Source of the DNA: JAXLWB01 sp046328715
GTDB lineage: Bacteria > Chloroflexota > Anaerolineae > Caldilineales > Caldilineaceae
Length of the DNA stretch: 64,000 nucleotides
Reading direction: 5' to 3'
Assembly: GCA_046328715.1 (NCBI GenBank)
Contig: JAXLWB010000010.1
Span: forward strand, 1 to 64,000
Both the position numbers and the translations under genes were made by a program. Of this stretch, positions 57,709 to 64,000 are shown one piece after another. The notes beneath the pieces are model-generated. The model was given only the letters and a program-made list of their open reading frames with translations, did not search any database and was not told the origin of the DNA. Each line of letters opens with the position of its first letter. Position 1 is the first letter of the stretch.

Positions 57709-59412
57709 TCACGAAGTTCGTTCTCGCTTGATCCAACGCCGCTCCTGTGCGCTTAAATCCTTCAGCTCAAGCACGGTGTAACGCTGCCCCCATAACACTT
57801 TCTCCTGCGTCGTCGCCTGTGCCGCACTTATTTTGGCGGATGCGGGGAAGAGTAGCGTGAGGGATGAAATTGTTGCATTAGATCGGACTAGCCACCCCTC
57901 ATCCTGGGCTTCAATCTGCACACCGTTGCGCGCTTGGGTCCAGGCTAGCCAGGCATCGGCGGAGAGGATGGTCATGCCCTGTGCCAAGGCCCGATCCCAA
58001 CTGCCTTCGATCAGCGGGCTGGAGTAGGTGGCAAAGCTGACTGGGTGCGAGTTGAAACAGATCGGCGTGTAGAACTCATGCGCCGCCCGTTGTAAAATCT
58101 TGCCCACCACGTCGAGCGCCTTGGCCACGCTCCATTTGAAGCTAAAGACAAAGCCAGGATGGATCAATACCTCCTCAGTCCAATGGGTCGGCTGCTGGTA
58201 GACCGGGATGATCTCCCCCGTGGTATCGACAAAGGGCAACGGTCGCCCCGAACCGGCCATATAGCCGAGCGGGAAGGGGTGGACGCTGATGTAGTTGGTC
58301 TCCATCTGCACCCCCAAATCGGCCAATAGCCGCGCCGCTTCGACATAGCCCAACCAGCGTACTGCGTGTTGACGGATCGTCTGCACACCCCGTCCAAACT
58401 GGGCTTGATGGCGTTCTACGTTTTGGCGCAACATCCCCGGTACCTGCGTCACCTGCGGCTCGGCCTTGACCTGCAAGGTGCGGATATCGTCCGCCAATGC
58501 CGGGTGTACAGAAAAGCTATGCCCCTCACCTTCCCAGCGGTCCATCAGCGATCTGGTCAGGTGGGTCTCGGGCACGACATAAAAGGTACAGGTCGCCTGC
58601 CGTTTGCGCAGCCCAGCCAGCAAAATCTCAAACTGGTCGAGCGAGGACCAATCGTCGTCGCTGGTCATGATGATCACGCTCTGTTGGCTGGCCTGTGGAT
58701 AATACCAGAGCCGGGGACGCGGTGCCAACGTCTCGACCAGCCGAGCCAGCAGCGCCGTGTGCAGATCGGCCTGGGGCAACAACATCTGCCCTTCCCCCAT
58801 CTGCCCCACGAAAAGTTCACTGGGGCGGAAGATGCCATCCAGCCCGGCATAGGCCAGGTCGGCGTGCTCGGGATTGCCCTGGCGCAGCCGCGCCACTGCC
58901 TGCGCCAGATCGTAACTTACCAAGATCGCCTCACCCTTGCCCAGCGGACAACGCACAAGCGCCGGAACTTTGCCTTCAGGCTGAGCACCAGGAGTTGCCC
59001 ACCCCAAGATTGTCGCCGCTTCTCCCACGATCCATCCCAGCGCCGGTGTGACAATCTGAATCGGTTCGCAACACAGCCCAGCCAGCGTGGCATCTTCGGC
59101 GTTTGGCTGTAACCAACCATTGTCGATAGTACGCCATGTCGGATCTACCCCGAAACGGCGAGCCAGGTGCGCATCGGGCATGAGGGCGATCAGCTTGCCA
59201 CCATTGACCACGTACGCTTCGAGCCAATCGGCTTGCTCGGCAGTCGGCGAGAAACGGGGCAGGAGCAGCAGATCGTGGCGGGCGAGTAGGGTCGGATCGA
59301 CGGTTGCCAGGTCAGCTTCGGCAAAGTCAGCAAATCCCTCCAGCCGCAATATCGCAGCCAGATAGTGGCTGTAACGGCTGTGCGCGTCGGACAGGCAATG
59401 GAGTAGGAGCAT
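57709..59412 (-). CDS. fusion of GATase1-like and polysaccharide-deacetylase-like domains
   Basis: The 567-residue protein starts with a flavodoxin/GATase1-like domain (LLLHCLSDAHSRYSHYLAAIL, LLLLPRFSPTAEQADWLEAYVVNGGKLIALM) like the trimerisation domain of GH42 enzymes. After about residue 240 comes a NodB-like barrel: VIIMTSDDDWSSLDQFEILLAGL with the catalytic Asp region, HSFSVHPA, and a C-terminal CFNSHPVSF. It may deacetylate a glycan. No signal peptide is visible. It is encoded next to carbohydrate genes on both sides. Confidence 0.65.
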   Translation of the reverse strand: MLLLHCLSDAHSRYSHYLAAILRLEGFADFAEADLATVDPTLLARHDLLLLPRFSPTAEQADWLEAYVVNGGKLIALMPDAHLARRFGVDPTWRTIDNGWLQPNAEDATLAGLCCEPIQIVTPALGWIVGEAATILGWATPGAQPEGKVPALVRCPLGKGEAILVSYDLAQAVARLRQGNPEHADLAYAGLDGIFRPSELFVGQMGEGQMLLPQADLHTALLARLVETLAPRPRLWYYPQASQQSVIIMTSDDDWSSLDQFEILLAGLRKRQATCTFYVVPETHLTRSLMDRWEGEGHSFSVHPALADDIRTLQVKAEPQVTQVPGMLRQNVERHQAQFGRGVQTIRQHAVRWLGYVEAARLLADLGVQMETNYISVHPFPLGYMAGSGRPLPFVDTTGEIIPVYQQPTHWTEEVLIHPGFVFSFKWSVAKALDVVGKILQRAAHEFYTPICFNSHPVSFATYSSPLIEGSWDRALAQGMTILSADAWLAWTQARNGVQIEAQDEGWLVRSNATISSLTLLFPASAKISAAQATTQEKVLWGQRYTVLELKDLSAQERRWIKRERTS

Positions 59413-59439
59413 AGATGGTTCCTAGTGAAAGACTGATAG

Positions 59440-59655
59440 GGTGACCGGGTGACAAGGTGACAAGGCGGTATTTCACCCTGTCACCTTGTGATACTGCTGG
59501 CGAATTCAAAAAAGGGAATCAATTCCCTGCTGACAACGAGAAGTGCCCTCAGGCACTGGGTATTTCTTAGTCGCTGAGGCGACTTCTCGGTGTCAGCAGC
59601 CGATTTTAATCGGGCTTGGATTTCGCCAGCAGTATCACCTTGTCACCCGGTCACC
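59440..59655. repeat. GGTGACAA-type junction hairpin split by a mobile element
   Basis: GGTGACCGGGTGACAAGGTG (59440-59459) is complementary to CACCTTGT (59482-59489) plus CACCCGGTCACC (59644-59655). The two right-arm pieces are separated by the element at 59490-59636 and one copy of its target duplication. The hairpin therefore existed before the insertion. Confidence 0.75.
59490..59636. mobile_element. 147-bp palindromic element with 7-bp target duplication, copy 2
   Basis: The element starts GATACTGCTGGCGAATTC and ends ATTTCGCCAGCAGTATC. ACCTTGT flanks it on both sides (59483-59489 and 59637-59643). The internal layout is the same as at 43492: GGGAATCAATTCCC, CTGACAACGAGAAGT, a central hairpin, ACTTCTCGGTGTCAG and CCGATTTTAATCGG. 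The central arms mix two sequence variants and pair imperfectly. Confidence 0.8.
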
Positions 59656-59658
59656 TCT

Positions 59659-60486
59659 TCATCCCAACTCAATCCCCGGATGATCGCGGAAGAAGCGCGC
59701 CTGGGCGATGCCGAGATTCTCTTGCAGTTGGATAGTCATGCCGCCATCGACGACGAGGGCTTGGCCGGTGATAAAGGAGGCTTCGTCGGAGCAGAGAAAG
59801 CGGATGGCGTTGGCAATGTCGAGCGGTTTGCCGACACGACGCACAGGGTATTGCTGTTCGAGCATAGTGAGCATGGATGGGTTTTTATCCCACATCTCCT
59901 GCATCCGTTCGGTGACGATGTGGCCGGGGCATATGGCGTTGACCCGAATGCCAAGCGGCCCAAAGTCGCAGGCCATCTGGCGAGTGATGCCGATTACGGC
60001 GGACTTGGCGGCTTCGTAGGCGAGCATCCCTTGCGCCATCAGCAGGCCATGCACCGACGAGATGTTGATGATGCTGCCGCCGCCTTGCCGTTGCATGTGC
60101 GGCACGGCCAGCTTCACGCCCAGGAAGATCGCCTTGACCATCACGTTCATGGCGTAGTCCCAGGCGCTTTCGCTGAGGGTGAGGGCGCTGCCATCCCTCT
60201 CGTTCAGATTCCAGGCGTTGTTGACCAGGATGTCGAGCCGTCCCCACTGCTCAACGGCCTTGGTGATCATCGCTTCGATGTCCGCTCGCTGTGACATATC
60301 GGCCTGGATCGCCTCGGCCACGCCGCCTGCGCTACGGATACGCGCCACATTCTCCTCGGCCACGTCGAGCCGAAAATCTGCGATCAACACGCGTGCGCCC
60401 TCTTCGGCTAGCCGACGCGCCGTCGCCCCACCAATCCCGGCACCACCGCCGGTGATAATGGCAACTTGGTTTTGTAAAGAGTTCAT
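59659..60486 (-). CDS. short-chain dehydrogenase/reductase
   Basis: The 275-residue protein is a classical SDR: TGGGAGIGGATARRLAEEGA (cofactor site), ADFRLD, LVNNAWNL, the catalytic Ser in NISSVHG, YEAAK with Tyr and Lys, and FITGQALVVDGGM at the C-terminus. A 25-residue tail follows. The acidic residue in ADFRLD suggests NAD preference. It probably oxidises or reduces a sugar derivative, given the Gfo/Idh/MocA gene 78 bases upstream on the same strand. Confidence 0.9.
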   Translation of the reverse strand: MNSLQNQVAIITGGGAGIGGATARRLAEEGARVLIADFRLDVAEENVARIRSAGGVAEAIQADMSQRADIEAMITKAVEQWGRLDILVNNAWNLNERDGSALTLSESAWDYAMNVMVKAIFLGVKLAVPHMQRQGGGSIINISSVHGLLMAQGMLAYEAAKSAVIGITRQMACDFGPLGIRVNAICPGHIVTERMQEMWDKNPSMLTMLEQQYPVRRVGKPLDIANAIRFLCSDEASFITGQALVVDGGMTIQLQENLGIAQARFFRDHPGIELG

Positions 60487-60501
60487 AGTGTCCTTTCTAG
60501 G

Positions 60502-60559
60502 GAGGTTGGAGAGGTGAGGGGTGAGGTTGGAATCAGTTTTGCCTCACCCCTCCAACCTC
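60502..60559. repeat. junction hairpin of GGTGAGGG type
   Basis: GAGGTTGGAGAGGTGAGG (60502-60519) pairs with CCTCACCCCTCCAACCTC (60542-60559) with one G-T position. It fills the gap between the Gfo/Idh/MocA gene and the SDR gene. Confidence 0.72.
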
Positions 60560-60564
60560 TGATT

Positions 60565-61641
60565 TCAAAACTCCGGTATCTTAACTACACCCCCGCCCGC
60601 ATCCGCCGATTGCAGGGCGCAGATGGCAGCGGCGATTGAGCGGGCGGCTTCACGCGGGCCGATGGCGGGTTCCCGGTCGCTGCGGATGGCGGTGAGGAAA
60701 TCCTGCGCCTGTTCGATCTCCATCGTGCCGTGGCCCAGAGCGAAACGGCGTGCCACCTTGGGGTTGTTCCAGTTGGACAGTGTCACCGGGATCATGCGCT
60801 GCGTGCCGGAAAGTCGGCTGTGATAGAGATAGTTGGTCGTCTCTTGCATTGGGCCGCCCTGGTCACGCGTGCGTTCAAAGCTGCCCGCCGTGCCATAGAC
60901 CGAGTAGTAGAGGCAATAGGGTCTCTGCATCCCGTAGGAGACGGTGATCTTGGTGACGCCGCCGTTGTCGGTCTTGAAGAGCGCCACCGTGGTGTGACCG
61001 GTGCCCCAACGGGTCTGCTGGCTGGCGTGGAAGGCTTGTACTTCGACAAAGCGGGCATTCATCAGCCAGCGTAATGTGTCGATGGCGTGGGGACCGCCGC
61101 CCAACATCGTCGTCTGCGGCAGGGATCGCTGGATGCGCCAATGGTCGGGGCCACGGGGACCGGCGATGTCCTCCATGTCGTGCAAATATTCGCCTTCGCC
61201 GTAGAACAGTTCGCCAAAGTCGCCCGCCGCAATCAAGCGCTGCACATCTTGCAGACAGAAGGCATAGCGCACCTGGTTGCCCATGTGATACTTCAGCCCG
61301 CTGCGTTCGCTCAGTTCGATGATGCGCCTCACTTCGTCTAGCGTGGTCGCCATCGGGATCTCGGAGAGCACATGTTTGCCCGCTTCCAGCGCCTGAATCG
61401 CAAATTGGCCGTGGGTGTGGTCTGGCGTGGCGATGACGAGGATGTCGAGCGTCTTGTCTTCCAGCAGTTGTTCGAAGCGGGTGTAGATCTGCGGCACATT
61501 AAACCGTTGTGCCATCCGCTGTGCCAACGCTGCGTCCTGGTCACAGACGGCCAGCACGCGGCTGCCTTCGAGCGACTGAAAGGCTTGCAGATGCGATTGT
61601 CCCTGTCCCAGCCCGAGGATGCCGACGGTGAGAGATGACAT
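60565..61641 (-). CDS. Gfo/Idh/MocA family oxidoreductase
   Basis: The 358-residue protein has GILGLGQGQSHLQAFQ at the N-terminus, VLAVCDQD, VIATPDHTHGQFAIQALEAGKHVLSEIPMATTLDEVRRI (the EKP-like motif is SEIP, with Ile in place of the Lys position), and a C-terminal domain with GGGPHAIDTLRWLMN. The family oxidises sugars or cyclitols with NAD(P). The lost Lys may alter or abolish catalysis and deserves a check by alignment. It is the first gene of a two-gene unit with the SDR. Confidence 0.88.
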   Translation of the reverse strand: MSSLTVGILGLGQGQSHLQAFQSLEGSRVLAVCDQDAALAQRMAQRFNVPQIYTRFEQLLEDKTLDILVIATPDHTHGQFAIQALEAGKHVLSEIPMATTLDEVRRIIELSERSGLKYHMGNQVRYAFCLQDVQRLIAAGDFGELFYGEGEYLHDMEDIAGPRGPDHWRIQRSLPQTTMLGGGPHAIDTLRWLMNARFVEVQAFHASQQTRWGTGHTTVALFKTDNGGVTKITVSYGMQRPYCLYYSVYGTAGSFERTRDQGGPMQETTNYLYHSRLSGTQRMIPVTLSNWNNPKVARRFALGHGTMEIEQAQDFLTAIRSDREPAIGPREAARSIAAAICALQSADAGGGVVKIPEF

Positions 61642-61733
61642 GGTAGGTCCTTATTTGAGATTGCGGAATGCGGATTGCAAATTTGTGCACGTATTTTGCC
61701 ATGAGGGTGACTTGAGGTTCAAACGGGGGAGGC

Positions 61734-61794
61734 GGTTGGAGGGGTGAAGGGTGAGGGGTGAGTTACGTTTTCCTCACCCTTCACCCCTCCAACC
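61734..61794. repeat. perfect 23-bp junction hairpin of GGGTGAGG type
   Basis: GGTTGGAGGGGTGAAGGGTG plus AGG (61734-61756) pairs perfectly with its reverse complement at 61772-61794. It lies just downstream of the ABC-F gene (minus strand) and upstream of the Gfo/Idh/MocA gene. It resembles the hairpin at 60502 in sequence. Confidence 0.78.
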
Positions 61795-61796
61795 TC

Positions 61797-63458
61797 TTAC
61801 CTACGAATAAAGTCAGCGTAGCGGCCTGCATAAACCTGTAATCGCCCCTCCTGGATCGTCCATATTTGAGTGGCGAGTTGGTCGATCAGGTAGCGGTCGT
61901 GCGAGATGAGCAGGATCGTGCCTTCGTATTGTTCCAACGCCGCTTGCAGTGACTCCTGAGCGGGGATATCGAGATGGTTGGTCGGCTCGTCGAGGACCAG
62001 GAAGTTGGCTCCTTGCTGGGCCAGGATCGCCAGCGCCAGCCTGCCTCGTTCGCCGCCGCTCAGTGCACCGATCTGCTTGAAGACATCATCGCCCTGGAAG
62101 AGATAACGGGCCAATGAGTGACGAGCTCGATCGGCATCCAACCTCGGCTGTTGATCAACGGCCTGGTGATGGAGAAAGGCGTCGATCACGCTCTGTTCCG
62201 GGTGTAGGTTGTCGTGTGCCTGGGCAAAGTAGCCGATCTTGAGGCTGGCACCCAACTGAAAGCCTCCAGCCAGCGGCGGTAGCTTGCCCAAAATCGTGTT
62301 GACCAAGGTCGTCTTGCCCGAGCCGTTAGGGCCAATCAAGGCCGCGCATTCGCCACGCAGCAGGCGGATGTCGTCAGCCACGAAGAGCGGCTTGCGGTAG
62401 CCAACCTGCAGACGCTGGGTGCGCAGGATGATCTTGCCGCTCAACTGGCTGGCGTTGATTGCCATCTCCATGCGATTCCACTCGCCATCCGGTCGGCGCA
62501 GGGCGTTGAACTTCTCCTTAGCGCGCGCCACCGAGATGGCGCGCCCTTCCGTGCCAAGCTCATCGCTCACCCGGCGTAGCTTGCCCACCGCCATGTTGTG
62601 ACCGCGCCCCGAGCCCATATGTTTGTAGATGAAGGACATCTCCTTGGCCAGCCGCTCCTGCTTGGCCGTGAATTCCTGCTCGCGCGTAGCCCAACGCTCC
62701 TGGCGCTGTTTCAGATAGGCGCTGTAGTTACCGCGGTAGACTTCGATCTCGCTGGCACTCATCTCCCAGACGGTGTTGACCACCCGGTTGAGAAAGTAGC
62801 GGTCGTGGCTGACGATCAACAGCGCCCCTTGCCACTGGGCGAGAATCGTTTCCAACCAGGCAATTGACTCGACATCCAGGTGATTGGTCGGTTCGTCCAA
62901 CATCAGCAGATCGGGGCTTTCCAACAGCAGTCGTGCGAGCAGAGCGCGAGTCTTTTGTCCGCCACTGAACTGAGCCAGCGGCCTCACCCAATCGGTTTCG
63001 CCAAAGCCCAGACCGGTCAGCACCTGGGCGATGCGTGTTTCGTACGTGTAGCCGCCCTGCTGCTCGTAAGTTTCCAAGAGTGTGCTGTAGTCGGCAAAGA
63101 GCGCATCGGATAGCTCGCCCTGGGCCATCTGCTGCTCTAGCTGGCGCAGTTCGCTCTCCATCTGTTGCAACGGGGCAAAGACGGTCAACATCTCAGCCTG
63201 AAGGGTACGTCCCTGATCGGCGAAGGCGTCGATCGCCTCTTGATGCAGATAGCCCAGGCGCTTCTGCTGGGTCATAAAATAGCCACCCGCTGCGGGCTTT
63301 TCTAAACCAGCTAGAATATGCAACAGGCTGCTCTTGCCGACGCCATTCGGCCCGACCAGGCCGATGCGGCTGTCCGCTTCGATCTTGAATGAAATACCAC
63401 TGAAAATCTCATTATGGCCAAACGATTGGGCCAGATTGTAGGCAGTTACGATCGACAT
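61797..63458 (-). CDS. ABC-F family ATPase (ribosome-protection type)
   Basis: The 553-residue protein has two ABC domains without membrane helices: Walker A GPNGVGKSS and GPNGSGKTT, signatures FSGGQKTRALLARLL and LSGGERGRLALAIL, and Walker B with LDEPTNHLD twice. A linker rich in Arg and Lys (KQRQERWATREQEFTAKQER) lies between them. ABC-F proteins act on ribosomes, some giving antibiotic resistance. The start at 63458 follows AAAGGAGAG. The leader upstream has tandem terminators, consistent with drug-induced attenuation. Confidence 0.92.
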   Translation of the reverse strand: MSIVTAYNLAQSFGHNEIFSGISFKIEADSRIGLVGPNGVGKSSLLHILAGLEKPAAGGYFMTQQKRLGYLHQEAIDAFADQGRTLQAEMLTVFAPLQQMESELRQLEQQMAQGELSDALFADYSTLLETYEQQGGYTYETRIAQVLTGLGFGETDWVRPLAQFSGGQKTRALLARLLLESPDLLMLDEPTNHLDVESIAWLETILAQWQGALLIVSHDRYFLNRVVNTVWEMSASEIEVYRGNYSAYLKQRQERWATREQEFTAKQERLAKEMSFIYKHMGSGRGHNMAVGKLRRVSDELGTEGRAISVARAKEKFNALRRPDGEWNRMEMAINASQLSGKIILRTQRLQVGYRKPLFVADDIRLLRGECAALIGPNGSGKTTLVNTILGKLPPLAGGFQLGASLKIGYFAQAHDNLHPEQSVIDAFLHHQAVDQQPRLDADRARHSLARYLFQGDDVFKQIGALSGGERGRLALAILAQQGANFLVLDEPTNHLDIPAQESLQAALEQYEGTILLISHDRYLIDQLATQIWTIQEGRLQVYAGRYADFIRR

Positions 63459-63645
63459 CGATCCTCTCCTTTGCCGTAGTGCTGGTGTCATGCGTGGCAC
63501 CAGCAAAAAAAGAAGCCGTGGACAAACTAACCGCCCACGGCTTCCCGAGAAGATCGGGTCTTTCGCAGCTACAGATCAAAGTGCAGCAGGAAACAAAAAA
63601 GCCGTGGGCAGAGAAGTTGCCCACGGCTTGGTCATAAACAGACAT
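63412..63645 (-). CDS. possible leader ORF of the ABC-F attenuator
   Basis: An ATG at 63645 opens a 77-codon frame (MSVYDQAVGNFSAHGFFVSC) that runs through both terminators and into the ABC-F gene. Terminator 1's first arm lies at codons 6-9 and its second arm at codons 13-15. A ribosome stalled on the first codons would cover the first arm. The ribosome-binding site is weak (AGGT). A strong AGGGAGGA lies 26 bases upstream, next to two GTG codons that open frames of 5 or 12 codons. Which leader is real is open. Confidence 0.35.
   Translation of the reverse strand: MSVYDQAVGNFSAHGFFVSCCTLICSCERPDLLGKPWAVSLSTASFFAGATHDTSTTAKERIDVDRNCLQSGPIVWP
63505..63543 (-). terminator. attenuator terminator 2 of the ABC-F gene
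   Basis: Read on the minus strand, AAGCCGTGG pairs with CCACGGCTT and is followed by C and seven T. The 5' arm extends to GCCGTGGGC, which is also complementary to the 3' arm of terminator 1, so an alternative pairing can replace it. Confidence 0.8.
63595..63629 (-). terminator. attenuator terminator 1 of the ABC-F gene
   Basis: Read on the minus strand, AAGCCGTGGGC pairs with GCCCACGGC around a short loop and is followed by six T. It lies about 140 bases upstream of the ABC-F start. Confidence 0.8.
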
Positions 63646-63834
63646 TGCTGTTACCTGACGCTGGACACACTCCTCCCTTGGTCGATAGAAATCTCGCTTA
63701 TAGGAGTGAATACCACGCGTCGCTTAACCGCCATTGTTGTTTGCCATGTTCTGTCTCAAGAATAGGAGCAATCCATTTTTGCTCCGGATTTGTATACCAC
63801 AACTGGATGTGATGTGCAAATCTGATGTTCATTT

Positions 63835-63889
63835 GAAAATAGCGAATTGCGAATTAGAGCGCCACCCGCCACTCGCCACCCGCATTTTC
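63835..63889. repeat. dispersed repeat, GCGAATTG/CACTCGCCA type, copy 2
   Basis: The segment aligns with 38094-38148, sharing GCGAATTG, GCCACTCGCCA and CCG with an ATTTTC end. The two ends (GAAAAT... ATTTTC) are inverted repeats. Confidence 0.6.
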
Positions 63890-63911
63890 ATTGATTCTTG
63901 ATTTGCAACTA

Positions 63912-64000
63912 TCAACCATCCAACGTGATCTTCGCTACCCAGCCCGAACTAGCATCGCAGTAGAGGAAATTCTTGCCCCAGGCAGAGAGGCAGTGTGGTT
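63912..64000 (-). CDS. 3' end of an unidentified gene
   Basis: On the minus strand an open frame enters from the window edge and encodes the C-terminal 28 residues, including AWGKNFLYCDASSGWVAKIT, before a TGA. The composition looks protein-like, but the fragment is too short for identification. It would run into the region upstream of the ABC-F attenuator. Confidence 0.4.
   Translation of the reverse strand, partial: PHCLSAWGKNFLYCDASSGWVAKITLDG

Noticed and set aside
33099..61794. CRISPR array interpretation of the short repeated units
   Set aside because: The units are 7-8 bases, arranged as complementary arms, and lack regular spacers; no cas genes are present.

Overview
The window looks like chromosome from a Chloroflexota bacterium, most likely of the Anaerolineae/Caldilineae type. 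This is inferred from the gene mix (a SARP/BTAD giant regulator, ClbS/DfsB proteins, PmoA-like DUF6807, sugar-acid catabolism, DUF6817) and from intergenic DNA crowded with small palindromic repeats. No rRNA, tRNA or CRISPR array was seen. Base composition looks A+T-richer in the first 6 kb and around 48.7-50.2 kb than elsewhere.

Layout. (1) 0-5 kb: six co-directional genes for small, membrane or cell-envelope proteins (YIP1, M23 peptidase, TPR-PH protein, pentapeptide lipoprotein), closed by a strong terminator. (2) 5.3-8 kb: an IS982-family insertion sequence abuts the 3' half of a dual-specificity phosphatase gene, followed by two membrane proteins. (3) 8-17.6 kb: DNA repair (endonuclease III-like, UvsE), GNAT, VOC, alpha/beta hydrolase, slipin, Nudix, a MauG-type cytochrome c peroxidase, a small secreted protein and two paralogous small proteins. 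(4) 17.7-30 kb: a 1099-residue SARP-type regulator and a run of small stress-type proteins (ClbS-like, SRPBCC, PRC-barrel, DksA/TraR, CBS, PA2169/DUF2383, a decayed ferritin-like gene) around a complete osmoprotectant ABC importer. (5) 30-62 kb: a LacI regulator with a promoter and operators, then an oligopeptide/sugar-type ABC importer without ATPase genes and many catabolic enzymes (Gfo/Idh/MocA, DUF6807, ThDP enzyme, class V aminotransferase, aldo/keto reductase, molybdenum hydroxylase, M19-like protein, HpcH/HpaI aldolase, cupin, mannonate dehydratase, SDRs, lactonase, GH43-like protein, deacetylase-like protein). This reads as a locus for plant- or biofilm-derived sugars and sugar acids. 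(6) 61.8-64 kb: an ABC-F ATPase behind a tandem-terminator attenuator.

The most unusual content is between the genes. From 33 kb onward nearly every gene junction carries a long hairpin made of 7-8 bp near-tandem motifs whose sequence differs from site to site. A ~148-bp palindromic element has inserted at least twice into such DNA with 7-bp target duplications. Its two small terminal hairpins, and those of two diverged relatives, differ in sequence yet keep pairing. Further families are a 102-bp element (two copies), a 130-bp element (two inverted copies) and a perfect 62-bp palindrome. The ABC-F leader has four arms that can form either two terminators or one antiterminator.

All functions are read from sequence motifs and general family knowledge. 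No database search was run.
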